Shown: positions 8,187-17,359, counted from the first letter of the stretch. The stretch is DNA of 64,000 bases from JAUMWX01 sp023394215 (GCA_050313995.1 JBNPMM010000002.1); one strand, 5' to 3'. Notes: generated by a model not told the origin, from the sequence alone. Program-made: numbers and translations.

Positions 8187-9437
8187 CTATTCCCTCCTAA
8201 GAGCATCTATAGGATTTAAATTTGCCGCCTTATAAGATGGCAAAAGTCCGAATACTATACCTATAAGCATTGAAAATACGACTGCAAAGATTGAGGCTTC
8301 TATGCTTATTGCTACCGGGGTCCTGTTAAGGTTTGAAATCATGTAGGCTAAGAGTATGCCTACTATGACTCCCAAAATACCGCCTGTTGAAGTAAGTACT
8401 ACAGCCTCTGTCAGAAACTGCATAAGTATGGACTTTTTGGGAGCCCCTATGGATTTTTTAAGGCCTATCTCTCTGGTTCTTTCAGTTACACTCACAAGCA
8501 TTATGTTCATTACCCCTATACCGCCTACAAGAAGCGATATTCCCGCTATCCATATAAGCATTGTATTTGTTGCTTGAGATAGCTGCTGGATTTGCTTTGC
8601 CTGCTGCACAAGGTCCTCAGCCTTGTAGCTGATTTCTCCTTCCTTACCACCTGCATTTATATTTAATACTTGTTCCGCCTTCTTTCCTATAGCTGTCATG
8701 GAGCCTGTATCTTTAGCCCTTAAAACAACATTTTCAGGTTCATCATATTGATAAAGCAAGGACCAAAGGCTCTTAGGCAGATAAATTTTCCCTGAAGTAT
8801 CCTGCCTATATGTGTAATATTCCTCTATCGAATTTATAGTAGGTTCAAAGTCCACTTCCGGCTTAACTACACCTATTACAATAAAGGGTTCTCCCATAAT
8901 TTCTATAGTTTGTCCTATAGGGTTTTTTCCTAAGAAAAGCTGCTCACTGCTTGTTTGATCAAGCAGACAAAATCTTCTTGCCTTTTCTATATCATTTATT
9001 GAAAATGCCCTTCCGTTTTGAACCGTTAAACCATTTGTTGCAAGATAGTCCGGGTCTATTCCATACACATAGCCGTTTGATAAACTTTCCGAATTTCTGT
9101 AGATTCCCTCAAAGGCTTGTCTTCTATGATAGAATGAAGTATTTAAAACCCCTCCTATCTCTTTTAGAGATTTCTTCTGATCTTCTGTCAAAGGTTTAAA
9201 TTTACCCGGTATACCTCCGGAAAAGTCATATTCCCAATCCCCTTGGCTAAGTCTTACATTTACCGTATTCACCCCGGAACCTATCAAGTTTGTCTGGATT
9301 TGATCATTTGTACCCTTTATGGTTGAAACTATTGATATGATGGCAGCTATACCTATTATTATTCCCAACATGGTAAGGATTGATCTTAATTTATGGGAAA
9401 ATATTCCTCTTATGGATAATCTTATATTTTCTAACAT
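8187..9437 (-). CDS. MacB-type ABC transporter permease
   Basis: 416-residue permease with the MacB topology: first membrane helix at about residues 17-40, a large extracytoplasmic MacB_PCD domain to about residue 285, then three FtsX-type helices (about 290-315, 335-368, 375-400) and the conserved end NLNPIDALRRE. Its ATG overlaps the stop of the adaptor gene (TAATG). Together with the ATPase and two adaptors it forms a tripartite-like exporter comparable with the YknWXYZ or MacAB systems, probably exporting peptides, toxins or drugs from the cytoplasmic membrane. Substrate cannot be inferred. Confidence 0.88.
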   Translation of the reverse strand: MLENIRLSIRGIFSHKLRSILTMLGIIIGIAAIISIVSTIKGTNDQIQTNLIGSGVNTVNVRLSQGDWEYDFSGGIPGKFKPLTEDQKKSLKEIGGVLNTSFYHRRQAFEGIYRNSESLSNGYVYGIDPDYLATNGLTVQNGRAFSINDIEKARRFCLLDQTSSEQLFLGKNPIGQTIEIMGEPFIVIGVVKPEVDFEPTINSIEEYYTYRQDTSGKIYLPKSLWSLLYQYDEPENVVLRAKDTGSMTAIGKKAEQVLNINAGGKEGEISYKAEDLVQQAKQIQQLSQATNTMLIWIAGISLLVGGIGVMNIMLVSVTERTREIGLKKSIGAPKKSILMQFLTEAVVLTSTGGILGVIVGILLAYMISNLNRTPVAISIEASIFAVVFSMLIGIVFGLLPSYKAANLNPIDALRRE

Positions 9438-11062
9438 TATTTAATAATCTCCTCTCCACCCGCTTCAGATTGAGATTTTGTTTTAATCCCCTCTATAGCA
9501 CCGTTTCCATAAGGAAAGGCTACAAAATCCTCTCTTGTTATGCCGGATATTACTTCCGTTGCCATGTTATAAAGGACCTTTCCGGTCTCTATAAATTGCT
9601 TTACGAGTCTACCGTTAACCTCTTTCATAACATATTTTTTACCGTTTTCAGATCTTATATAAGGGTTTTGAATATAAAGTTTTTCAGCTTCCTGATCTGT
9701 CCTTGCAAGCTTAATATCAAGGTACGATCCTATATTCAAACTGTCCTCGCTATCAATGTAGGCGGTAAAACCATAGTTTGATGCATTTGCAGAACCGCTA
9801 CCGAAAAATCTGTCATTTGTAGGATAATCATTTACCGATGTTACCTTGGCCTCATAACTTTTTCCGGTTTCAAAGTTTATAACATCAAGCTTTGTACCAA
9901 CCCCGAACTTGTCCAAATGAAGCTCTGAAATAGTACCTCTTACTTCTATGCCCTTTCCTCCGACTATTGTCATAAAAGGCTTACCGTCATTCTTAAAATC
10001 GTTCGGATCTTTCACTTCGCTTACTATACCGTCTCTCTTAGCATACAAAACTCCGCCTTCCAACTGATCCTGCATTTCCTTAAGCTTTATTTCTTCTCTT
10101 CTCACCGATATATCAAGATTTTTAAGCTCATTTTCCTTTTCAATTATCGCCCTTCTTATTTCATCCCTTGTAAGTGCTCCTTCTCTCGGGTCAGGGACTT
10201 CCGGCACTTGTTCGGGCTCATTCATAATTATTTCCCTTCCGGCTATTTTTAACTTAAGCAGGTCATTATCATAATCTGCCAAAAGATTTGAAAGTATCTC
10301 ATCGGATAAAACAACAGAGCTTTCATAACCGGCTTCCTTGCTGTCCCCCTTATAGAAATCGAAGGAAACGTAAAGCCTTGAACCGGCGGCTTTTGCTATT
10401 CTCGAGAATTCTTTTATAAATTTACCGCTGACAAAAGCATCCCCTGTCACTGCATAATGATAGGGATTGGCAATAGAGCCTTTCAAATACGGATTTTGAA
10501 TGCCTCCTTGTCCCGGACTTAAAGTTTTTAAAAAATCTATATCTTCATCCTCTGCAACAAGATCAATATTTTTCCACAAACCGTTTACCTGTTTATGTTC
10601 AAACTCCGATATGTTAGGTGTAGGTTCAGGAATAGGCACGGGTGGCGGTGCCGGTATATCCTCTCTTGGCGTCATATTCTTATATGATCCCAAGGCTCTT
10701 TCCGCCTTTTCCATTTTAAGTCTTATATTGTCTATGCCTATTTTTTTTATCTCCAAGCTTATATTTATACTGTTTGTATTGAAGGTAATAAGTTTATCAC
10801 CTTTTTTAACATTTTGTCCCTTTTTTACATGGACCTCTTCTATAACCTGATTTTGCTCGATATTTATATTTTGACTTGCCGCATCGGAAACAAAACCGCC
10901 CATCGAAGTTGCATTGTCGAACCCGTCTGAAGCTATCATGGCAACGGGTACCACTTCAACGCTTCTTGACTCATTTCTGATTTTACCTATTATCACATAG
11001 GCCAAAGCTATTAAAGCCACAATAATAAGGGTTATGATTATCGGTTTCTTTCTACTTTTCAT
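9437..11062 (-). CDS. Efflux adaptor protein (HlyD/MacA type) with inserted domain
   Basis: 541-residue membrane fusion protein, longer than typical 350-450-residue relatives. There is an N-terminal membrane anchor at about residues 8-26 and a lipoyl-like half around VHVKKGQNVKKGDKL. The two coiled-coil arms (about 100-130 and 300-340) are separated by some 160 residues. That insert is bordered by proline-rich linkers (PPPVPIPEPTP and EPEQVPEVPDP), suggesting a separate globular domain at the hairpin tip. The second lipoyl half and beta-barrel follow. It overlaps the ATPase gene by 11 bases and is the second adaptor of the operon. Confidence 0.82.
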   Translation of the reverse strand: MKSRKKPIIITLIIVALIALAYVIIGKIRNESRSVEVVPVAMIASDGFDNATSMGGFVSDAASQNINIEQNQVIEEVHVKKGQNVKKGDKLITFNTNSINISLEIKKIGIDNIRLKMEKAERALGSYKNMTPREDIPAPPPVPIPEPTPNISEFEHKQVNGLWKNIDLVAEDEDIDFLKTLSPGQGGIQNPYLKGSIANPYHYAVTGDAFVSGKFIKEFSRIAKAAGSRLYVSFDFYKGDSKEAGYESSVVLSDEILSNLLADYDNDLLKLKIAGREIIMNEPEQVPEVPDPREGALTRDEIRRAIIEKENELKNLDISVRREEIKLKEMQDQLEGGVLYAKRDGIVSEVKDPNDFKNDGKPFMTIVGGKGIEVRGTISELHLDKFGVGTKLDVINFETGKSYEAKVTSVNDYPTNDRFFGSGSANASNYGFTAYIDSEDSLNIGSYLDIKLARTDQEAEKLYIQNPYIRSENGKKYVMKEVNGRLVKQFIETGKVLYNMATEVISGITREDFVAFPYGNGAIEGIKTKSQSEAGGEEIIK

Positions 11063-11732
11063 CAGATTCCTCCTCCCTTATAATACCGTCTACTATATGA
11101 ATTATCCTCTTAGCTTTAGCTGCTACATTTGCATCATGGGTTATCATGACTATGGTAACCCCCTCATCATTTAAGGACTTAAAAAGTTCCATAACCTGCC
11201 TGCCTGATGCCTGGTCCAAAGCTCCTGTAGGTTCATCTGCAAGTATGATTCTCGGCCTATTTATCAGGGCCCTGGCTATAGCAACTCTCTGCTTTTGCCC
11301 CCCTGACAGTTGAGTCGGATAAAAATTTATACGATCTTCCAAACCAACTTTTCCCAAAGCCTCTATGGCTCTTTGCCTTCTCTCCGCCTTGGGCACTCCT
11401 GCATAAACAAGGGGTAACGCTACATTATCCATGGCGGTTTCTCCTGATAAAAGCTCAAAATTTTGAAAAACAAAGCCTATCTTATCAAGCCTTACTTTTG
11501 AAAGTTCCTTATCTGAAAGATTTGAAACATCATCGCCGTCAAGTTCATATTTTCCATCAGTAAAGTGATCCAAGCAACCTATAATATTCATAAGAGTTGT
11601 CTTTCCGGAACCTGAAGGCCCCATAATGGCTACATACTCTCCTTCTTCCACCTGAAAAGAAACATTTTTCAAAACGTCTACAGAAACAAGCCCGGTATAA
11701 CTTTTATAAATGCCCTGCAAATTTAAAAGCAT
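11052..11732 (-). CDS. ABC transporter ATP-binding protein (MacB/LolD type)
   Basis: 226-residue ATPase with Walker A GPSGSGKTT, signature LSGGQKQRVAIARAL, Walker B ILADEPTGALD and switch His in MITHD. It belongs to the family that powers MacB/FtsX-like permeases. The ATG at 11732 follows AGGTGA and lies 1 base after the upstream adaptor's stop; a slightly longer frame upstream overlaps that gene and lacks a ribosome binding site. It energises the exporter encoded by the flanking genes. Confidence 0.92.
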   Translation of the reverse strand: MLLNLQGIYKSYTGLVSVDVLKNVSFQVEEGEYVAIMGPSGSGKTTLMNIIGCLDHFTDGKYELDGDDVSNLSDKELSKVRLDKIGFVFQNFELLSGETAMDNVALPLVYAGVPKAERRQRAIEALGKVGLEDRINFYPTQLSGGQKQRVAIARALINRPRIILADEPTGALDQASGRQVMELFKSLNDEGVTIVMITHDANVAAKAKRIIHIVDGIIREEESDEK

Positions 11733-11733
11733 A

Positions 11734-12906
11734 CTACTCACCTCTCTCCACATTTTTCATACTTTGCGTTGCCATACCTTCTTTATAGTTTTCCATAGGC
11801 CAAGCTATAAGGCTTGTCTTCTCAAGTCCCGATTTTATCTCATATAGGTTCATGGCTTCATCAAATTGACCAAGCTCTACCGCCTGTTTTTTAAGCTTAT
11901 TATTTGCATCTGCCATCCATATATAGGCCTTTTCCTCTTCCATCACTATATAGGAAGCATCCAGCCATATACCATCCTTAACTACGGTGCTTTCTGATGC
12001 TATTTCAATAAAAACGTGTTGTCCCAACATAAGCCCCTTTGATGAATCAAGAGCTACATAAAAAGGATACTTACTTTGACTTTCTCCCGATGCATTTTGC
12101 CCTATAGGCATATCTCTGTTTTGAGAGTTGTCCGGCTCCAACTTAATCTCTGAAATTTTTCCGGTCCATGTTTTAGTCTCATCCTTACGTGAACGCACCA
12201 ACATTTTTTGTCCAACTTTCATAGATTGTATCGAACTTTCGTCAACCTTACCCCTTACAACAAAGTCTCCCGATTGAGAGATTTGTATATAAGGTAAAGT
12301 TTGTCCGTTTTCACTTGTTTGATTTTCATTTATAGCCTTTATTGTTCCGGCGGCAGGCGCTAAAACAATGGCATTATCTATTTCTTTTTGCTTGTCCGCA
12401 ATAGAAATTTGCTTATACTGAATCTCATATTGGGCCTGTCTGACAGCATTCTGAGCTTCAGATATTGACGTTTGTATATCAAGTCTGTTATTCTCACTTG
12501 CAGTTTCCAATTGACTTTGAAGATCCGCTATTTCCTTTTCTTTAGCGGCTATTATCGCATTTTGCTCTTCTATGTCCAAATTTATAGTGTCTATTTCTTT
12601 TTGAGCTTCGGATACATCATATCTAAACAATTGACTTTTAGCTTTTACCTGATCCCCTGCTTTTACAAAGAGCTCCGCAACCTTTTTGTCAGCTATCTTA
12701 TTTATATCTATGGCCTTTTGAGCCTCTACCACACCTGAAAAACGATCGCTCAGCAAAAGTCCTCCGCCCGTAATCTCTTCTACGCTGCTCACAAAAGCTA
12801 CATTTTCATTCTTATTTGATGATTTATTTTTCCATAACAAAAAAACTGCAATTCCCACTATCAAAATAAACAGAACTATCAGTGCATTTTTTTTACCCTT
12901 ACTCAT
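11734..12906 (-). CDS. Efflux adaptor protein (HlyD/MacA type)
   Basis: 390-residue membrane fusion protein: N-terminal anchor at about residues 7-25, lipoyl-like half around residue 75 (VAELFVKAGDQVKAKSQLF), a coiled-coil hairpin at about 100-180 rich in Glu/Gln/Lys, the second lipoyl half (IVLAPAAGTIKAI) and a beta-barrel to residue 300. It is the first gene of the operon and only distantly similar to the second adaptor, so the exporter probably uses two different adaptors. Confidence 0.85.
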   Translation of the reverse strand: MSKGKKNALIVLFILIVGIAVFLLWKNKSSNKNENVAFVSSVEEITGGGLLLSDRFSGVVEAQKAIDINKIADKKVAELFVKAGDQVKAKSQLFRYDVSEAQKEIDTINLDIEEQNAIIAAKEKEIADLQSQLETASENNRLDIQTSISEAQNAVRQAQYEIQYKQISIADKQKEIDNAIVLAPAAGTIKAINENQTSENGQTLPYIQISQSGDFVVRGKVDESSIQSMKVGQKMLVRSRKDETKTWTGKISEIKLEPDNSQNRDMPIGQNASGESQSKYPFYVALDSSKGLMLGQHVFIEIASESTVVKDGIWLDASYIVMEEEKAYIWMADANNKLKKQAVELGQFDEAMNLYEIKSGLEKTSLIAWPMENYKEGMATQSMKNVERGE

Positions 12907-12983
12907 ATGTAAACTCCTTAACTTGATATTTTAAATTTCTTATATTTTATTTTCCTTTAAATGAATATAAATACCTATAATAT

Positions 12984-13011
12984 ATTATAGATGATTAAAA
13001 AACTTAAGCAA
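12984..13011 (-). promoter_or_regulatory. Sigma-70 type promoter of the efflux operon
   Basis: Minus strand: TTGCTT, 16-base spacer, TATAAT. The -10 box lies within a 16-base perfect palindrome CTATAATATATTATAG (12975-12990), which could be a repressor site. Confidence 0.5.
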
Positions 13012-13094
13012 ATATTTAACCGAAAAGTAAAAAACTTATTTGCAAACCTTTTTAATCTAACTTAAATTTATTTAAAATTGTGACAGTTTAAAAT

Positions 13095-13136
13095 TAAAAA
13101 TAGGAGTATGATGTAAAATCTTACCTCAATACTCCT
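13095..13136 (-). terminator. Rho-independent terminator after glutathione peroxidase gene
   Basis: Minus strand stem AGGAGTAT/ATACTCCT followed by ATTTTTA, 12 bases after the stop codon. Confidence 0.7.
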
Positions 13137-13148
13137 AAAATTCCTTGC

Positions 13149-13691
13149 TTATAAAAGTTCCTTTATCTTACTTTCAAGCTCCTTAATGTCTTCCGTAGGC
13201 TCAAATCTTCCTACAACATTCCCTTCCCTGTCTACAAGAAATTTTGTAAAATTCCATTTTATATCAGAATTTGACTTGTAATTTCTATCCACGGCAAACA
13301 TAAGCGCCTTCATCTTAAGGGCCTGCATACCCTTGCCAAAACCTTCAAAGCCTTTTTGAGCTTTTAAAAATGTATAAAGTGGTAGGGCTTTTTCTCCATT
13401 TACGTCAGCCTTCTCCATGGGCTCAAACTTAAGTCCGAAGTTAAGTTCACAAAATGTCTTTATTTCATCATTGCTGCCCGGTGCCTGACTCCCGAATTGA
13501 TTACATGGTATGTCAATAATTTCAAGCCCCTTGTCATTGTACCTTTCATACAAGTCCTCCAAATCCTTGTATTGAGGTGTAAATCCGCATCTTGTAGCAG
13601 TATTTACTATCAAAACAACCTTACCCTGATAGTTACTCATAGGTACGGGATTACCTTGCCCGTCATTAATTATATAATCGTAAAATTTCAT
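13149..13691 (-). CDS. Glutathione peroxidase-family thiol peroxidase
   Basis: 180-residue peroxidase of the GPx/BsaA family, reducing hydrogen or organic peroxides in the cytoplasm. The catalytic Cys is in NTATRCGFT (about residue 35). The conserved PCNQFG motif supplies the Gln, and WNFTKFLV supplies Trp-Asn of the catalytic tetrad. The protein has Cys, not selenocysteine. Bacterial members usually take electrons from thioredoxin rather than glutathione. It is a single-gene unit with its own terminator. A few extra residues around LKMKALMFAVDRNYKSN match a subgroup common in Firmicutes. Confidence 0.93.
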   Translation of the reverse strand: MKFYDYIINDGQGNPVPMSNYQGKVVLIVNTATRCGFTPQYKDLEDLYERYNDKGLEIIDIPCNQFGSQAPGSNDEIKTFCELNFGLKFEPMEKADVNGEKALPLYTFLKAQKGFEGFGKGMQALKMKALMFAVDRNYKSNSDIKWNFTKFLVDREGNVVGRFEPTEDIKELESKIKELL

Positions 13692-13756
13692 ACCGATTCT
13701 CCTTAAATTATATTGTAAGCTGTATTTTATCAGATAGGAGGTATAAAATAAAGCTT

Positions 13757-14575
13757 TTATTTTTTCCCTTTATAATTAATTTTACTTTCCAAGTCAGGTA
13801 GATTTAGAAGCCCAAACTGATCCATAAAGATCCTCTTATAGGTTTGCATGGCATATTTCCCTTCCATCAAATTTTCAGACACTTGTCCACAAATACCCAT
13901 ATAGTCTACAGCACTCTTTACAGCCTCAAGTGATTTATCCACGGATAAAAATCCCGCCAATACGCAGGATGACATACAGCCGCTTCCGGTTACTCTTGAC
14001 AAAAACTTAGACCCATAGGATACCCTATAAACTTTTTTTCCGTCCGTAACTATATCTATGGGGCCGGACGCCGTTACAATTAGTGAAAGTTCATAAGCCA
14101 AGTTTTTAAGCACTTCTACGTTCGCTTCCAAATCAGAATCTTTCGCCTCGTCATCCACCCCTCTTGCTGTCTTCCTATCCCCTGCCAAAGCAAGCATTTC
14201 GGACATATTTCCCCTGATGGCATAAATCTTATATTTTTTAAGTATGAAATTTAAAAAATCTCTCCTAAATCCTGATGCCCCCACACCTACCGGATCGATT
14301 ATAACGGGGATATCCGATTTATTGGCTTGTCTTATAGCAAGTTCTATAGCCTGAAAATTTTCCGTAGCTCCTAAGTTTACCATCAAAGCATCCGCCTGTC
14401 CCGTTATTTCTTCAACCTCATTCACATGATGAGCCATAGTTGGAGATGCTCCAATTGAAAGTACAATATTTGCACAATCATTTACGCTTACTATGTTGCT
14501 TATACAATGTATAAGCGGACGTTTTTTTTCAATTTTTTCAAGTATTTTTCCTATATTTTCAAAGTCCCTATTCAT
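13757..14575 (-). CDS. thiM: Hydroxyethylthiazole kinase
   Basis: 272-residue ribokinase-like enzyme that phosphorylates 4-methyl-5-(2-hydroxyethyl)thiazole for thiamine salvage. Visible motifs: HCISNIVSVNDCAN near the N-terminus, GASPTMAHHVNEV, the DPVGVGASG motif, TASGPIDIVTDG, and the anion-hole/ATP motif RVTGSGCMSS with catalytic Cys. It overlaps thiW by 8 bases and is the last gene of the riboswitch-controlled thiD-cytX-thiW-thiM operon. Confidence 0.95.
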   Translation of the reverse strand: MNRDFENIGKILEKIEKKRPLIHCISNIVSVNDCANIVLSIGASPTMAHHVNEVEEITGQADALMVNLGATENFQAIELAIRQANKSDIPVIIDPVGVGASGFRRDFLNFILKKYKIYAIRGNMSEMLALAGDRKTARGVDDEAKDSDLEANVEVLKNLAYELSLIVTASGPIDIVTDGKKVYRVSYGSKFLSRVTGSGCMSSCVLAGFLSVDKSLEAVKSAVDYMGICGQVSENLMEGKYAMQTYKRIFMDQFGLLNLPDLESKINYKGKK

Positions 14576-15080
14576 TTAAACTTCCCTGAATTCTACTAAT
14601 TTTTACAGTCTTTTCAAGTCCTGCCAATATTATTATAGCAAAAACTGCACCTGTCGCAGTAGAAATCAAAAACGGAGTTACAAAGGTGAAAAGCGCCGCC
14701 TTGGAATTACCCAATATAAGGCTTGCTATAGGATAAGCCAAAAATCCCCCTATAATACCTGTTCCAAAGACTTCTCCCACTACTGCAAATGGCATTTTTT
14801 TGCCATACTTATATAGAACTCCTGCCAATAAGGCTCCGCACATGGAGCCCGGAAAGGCCAGTAAGGTTCCGAGACTAAGCATATTTCTTATTAAACTCGC
14901 TATAAAAGCCTGCCCTAAGGCATAAGCCGGTCCAAGCAAAACTGCTGATAATATATTTACTAAATGTTGAATAGGCGCTGCCTTGGCACCGAAAACCGGT
15001 ACCGAAAAAAATGACCCCACTACTGCAATCGCAGCAAAAATAGCTGTTAAAGTTAACTTTCTGATATTTGAATTTTTCAT
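14568..15080 (-). CDS. thiW: ThiW family thiazole transporter component
   Basis: 170-residue membrane protein with five to six hydrophobic segments, of the ThiW family, an ECF-type S-component thought to bring in the thiazole precursor of thiamine. Typical features are the N-terminal LTLTAIFAAIAVVGSFF and the AAPIQHLVNILSAVLLGP loop. No ECF ATPases are encoded nearby; a shared energising module would be elsewhere. Position between cytX and thiM, with an overlap into thiM, supports the thiazole role. Confidence 0.9.
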   Translation of the reverse strand: MKNSNIRKLTLTAIFAAIAVVGSFFSVPVFGAKAAPIQHLVNILSAVLLGPAYALGQAFIASLIRNMLSLGTLLAFPGSMCGALLAGVLYKYGKKMPFAVVGEVFGTGIIGGFLAYPIASLILGNSKAALFTFVTPFLISTATGAVFAIIILAGLEKTVKISRIQGSLNE

Positions 15081-15107
15081 TTTCCCTCCTCGCCTATTCT
15101 AATAGGC

Positions 15108-16280
15108 TTATTTTTTGAATAATTTACTTATCCATTCAAAAATCAAGCAGAGCATAATAGTTATAATGATATCCAATAAAGAACTTCCTATGGCTATATC
15201 TTGTTTTAATAGAAGTCTATAAATCACAAAGCCGCAAATCCAGGCAAGGGTATTTTTAAAATTGATAAAACTTTCTTCACGCCTGTTTTTAATTATAAAA
15301 TAATCGGCTATTTGAATTGCTATCATGGGTGCAAATACGGATCCTATCAAATATAAAAAGTTGGATATATTATCCATAGGATAAAGCATGGCTGCAACTG
15401 TTCCCACTATAGTAACTATAATGGCAATCAATTTTTCATTAAGCTTTTCAGAAATTGACAAAGCTGATACTCCTGCAGAATAAGCATCCATAAATGTTGT
15501 TGTCACCGTTGAGAATACTATAATCAAAAGTCCTACTATACCTAAACCTGCCTTCAACATTATTTGAGCAATATCTCCGGTTTGGGCAAATAATGACGCT
15601 CCCAAGCCTATCATGTACATAAAACTGCTCACCAAGGAATAAACTATAACACTGACTAATGTAGCCTTAACAGGCTTTTGGGCTTCTCTCGTATAGTCAC
15701 TTATAAGCGGCAACCAGGATAAAGGCATGGCAACGGCAAGCTCAAGCGCCGCTCCGAAACTCATAGCTTCACCTACAGGTCCTACATTATGTCCTCCGTC
15801 AAAGAATATTATCTTAAACATCACAAGGCTTAAAACAAATAAAAGTCCCATAGCTATAGTATTTAACTTTCCCAAATTTGATAAACCTATAAGTAGCCAT
15901 ACAATTATAAGACCCCCTATTACAAGCGCCCACATCCAAAGTCCGGTATTTAAAATTCCGTTTGCCGCAAGAGCTCCGTCATAAATCATAATTGCAGTCC
16001 AACCTACAAGCTGCATAATATTAAGTATGGCGAAAAATATAGCTCCCTTACTTCCGAAGCTTATTTTTACAGTCTCCATGGAAGATCTTCTTTCCTTTGC
16101 CCCTATCATGCCTGCCGCAAACATCAAGATTCCACCTATTATATGGCCTATTATAACTGCAAGCATTCCCTTATAAAAACCTAAGGGAGCAAAAAGGGTT
16201 CCGGTAATAATCTCCGCTATAGAAACAGCTGCTCCGAACCAAATCAATCCGTTGGCAAATACGCCGGTTCTCTTATTCAT
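15108..16280 (-). CDS. cytX: Putative hydroxymethylpyrimidine transporter (NCS1 family)
   Basis: 390-residue, about 12-helix permease of the nucleobase:cation symporter-1 family, close to the CytX group repeatedly found under TPP riboswitches. Likely substrate is hydroxymethylpyrimidine, taken up for thiamine salvage. It starts 8 bases inside the end of thiD after a GAGGAGG site and precedes thiW by 27 bases. Confidence 0.88.
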   Translation of the reverse strand: MNKRTGVFANGLIWFGAAVSIAEIITGTLFAPLGFYKGMLAVIIGHIIGGILMFAAGMIGAKERRSSMETVKISFGSKGAIFFAILNIMQLVGWTAIMIYDGALAANGILNTGLWMWALVIGGLIIVWLLIGLSNLGKLNTIAMGLLFVLSLVMFKIIFFDGGHNVGPVGEAMSFGAALELAVAMPLSWLPLISDYTREAQKPVKATLVSVIVYSLVSSFMYMIGLGASLFAQTGDIAQIMLKAGLGIVGLLIIVFSTVTTTFMDAYSAGVSALSISEKLNEKLIAIIVTIVGTVAAMLYPMDNISNFLYLIGSVFAPMIAIQIADYFIIKNRREESFINFKNTLAWICGFVIYRLLLKQDIAIGSSLLDIIITIMLCLIFEWISKLFKK

Positions 16281-17085
16281 TTTCAGGTCCCTCCTCGTAC
16301 TTTCCTTCTATTGCAAAAGCATGATTCATAGGTCCTGACCCCTTTCCCAAGTCAAGCATTGCCGCAAGAGCTAAACCTATATAGTTTTTGGCCTGTCTCA
16401 CAGCTTCATCCAAACTTAAACCCTTAGCTAAATTTGAAGCAATTGCCGAAGACAAGGTACAGCCTGTTCCATGCGTATTAGGATTATCTATTCTCTTGGA
16501 TTTAAACCACCTCGGTCCCTCTTGATTATATAAAAGGTCATTTGCATCATTTACCTTATGGCCTCCCTTAAGAAGAACCGCACAGTCATAGCCTTCAAAT
16601 ATAAGCTTGGCAGCCTCTATCATCTGCTCTTCGCTTTTAATCTCAATCCCTGATAAAACCTCCGCCTCGGGTATATTTGGTGTGATAAGTGTAGCAATCG
16701 GCAAAAGCTTATTCTTTAAGGTTTCTATAGCCTCATCCGATATAAGTTTAGCCCCGCTTGTAGCGACCATAACAGGGTCTACAACAATATTTTTCGCCCC
16801 GTAACTTGTAAGCCTATCAGCTATAACTTCTATTAAATTACTTGATGATACCATGCCGGTCTTTACAGCATCCGGAAAGATATCGGTAAAAATACTATCC
16901 AGCTGCTCTGCTAAAAATTCAGGACTCACTTCCATTATACCTGTAACGCCGGTAGTATTTTGTGCGGTTAAAGCAGTGACAGCCGTCATCCCATATACTC
17001 CATGGGCTGTCATAGTCTTTAAATCCGCTTGTATACCGGCGCCTGCACTGGAATCACTCCCAGCGATACTTAATGCTTTCTTCAT
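16273..17085 (-). CDS. thiD: Hydroxymethylpyrimidine/phosphomethylpyrimidine kinase
   Basis: 270-residue ribokinase-fold enzyme catalysing two ATP-dependent phosphorylations of HMP to HMP-PP. Motifs: IAGSDSSAGAGIQADLKT at the N-terminus, VDPVMVATSG, LLKGGH, and NTHGTGCTLSSAIA with the catalytic Cys. First gene of the operon, about 100 bases downstream of the riboswitch terminator; the ATG at 17085 is preceded by GGAGG. Confidence 0.96.
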   Translation of the reverse strand: MKKALSIAGSDSSAGAGIQADLKTMTAHGVYGMTAVTALTAQNTTGVTGIMEVSPEFLAEQLDSIFTDIFPDAVKTGMVSSSNLIEVIADRLTSYGAKNIVVDPVMVATSGAKLISDEAIETLKNKLLPIATLITPNIPEAEVLSGIEIKSEEQMIEAAKLIFEGYDCAVLLKGGHKVNDANDLLYNQEGPRWFKSKRIDNPNTHGTGCTLSSAIASNLAKGLSLDEAVRQAKNYIGLALAAMLDLGKGSGPMNHAFAIEGKYEEGPENE

Positions 17086-17186
17086 ATATTCCTCCTTGCA
17101 TTAATTTTCTATAGCGATCTAAGGTGGTGCCCCCAATCTACCGCTTATGCAAAAGATTTACCCAAACAAGATAAACTGCTTTAAAA

Positions 17187-17223
17187 TAAAAAATACACAA
17201 ATCCTCCAATATAGGAATTGTGT
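17187..17223 (-). terminator. Attenuator terminator of the TPP riboswitch
   Basis: Minus strand: ACACAATTCCTATAT, then TGGAGGATTTGTGT, folding into an ACACAA/TTGTGT-based stem with an inner CCT/AGG pairing, followed by ATTTTTTATTTT. It lies between the aptamer and thiD, so TPP binding would end transcription here. Confidence 0.75.
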
Positions 17224-17229
17224 AGTCAT

Positions 17230-17350
17230 GGCAAGTATCAAACTTTTTCTTACCCGCAATATTTCCCTACGTTGGCATTATCCAAATCAGGTCGAAGGTT
17301 AAAGCTTACGCTTACTCTCAGCCCATATATGAGCACCCTTTTGCAAGTAA
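17230..17350 (-). ncRNA. TPP riboswitch (THI element)
   Basis: The minus strand contains the two hallmark stretches of the thi-box: GGGTGC...GGCTGAGAGTA at 17339-17312 and ACCTGATTTGGATAATGCC followed by AACGTAGGGAA at 17293-17262. These are the pyrimidine- and pyrophosphate-binding arms. It is placed upstream of thiD and followed by a terminator, so repression by thiamine diphosphate through transcription attenuation is expected. Confidence 0.96.
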
Positions 17351-17359
17351 ATTATAGCA
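17351..17359 (-). promoter_or_regulatory. Extended -10 promoter of the thi operon
   Basis: Minus strand TGCTATAAT just upstream of the riboswitch; expected start near 17344. The -35 region is poor, as usual for extended -10 promoters. Confidence 0.55.

Noticed and set aside
10500..10850. Open frame of 116 codons on the plus strand inside the efflux adaptor gene
   Set aside because: It lies fully opposite a well-supported gene, has a serine/proline-rich translation typical of antisense frames and no ribosome binding site.
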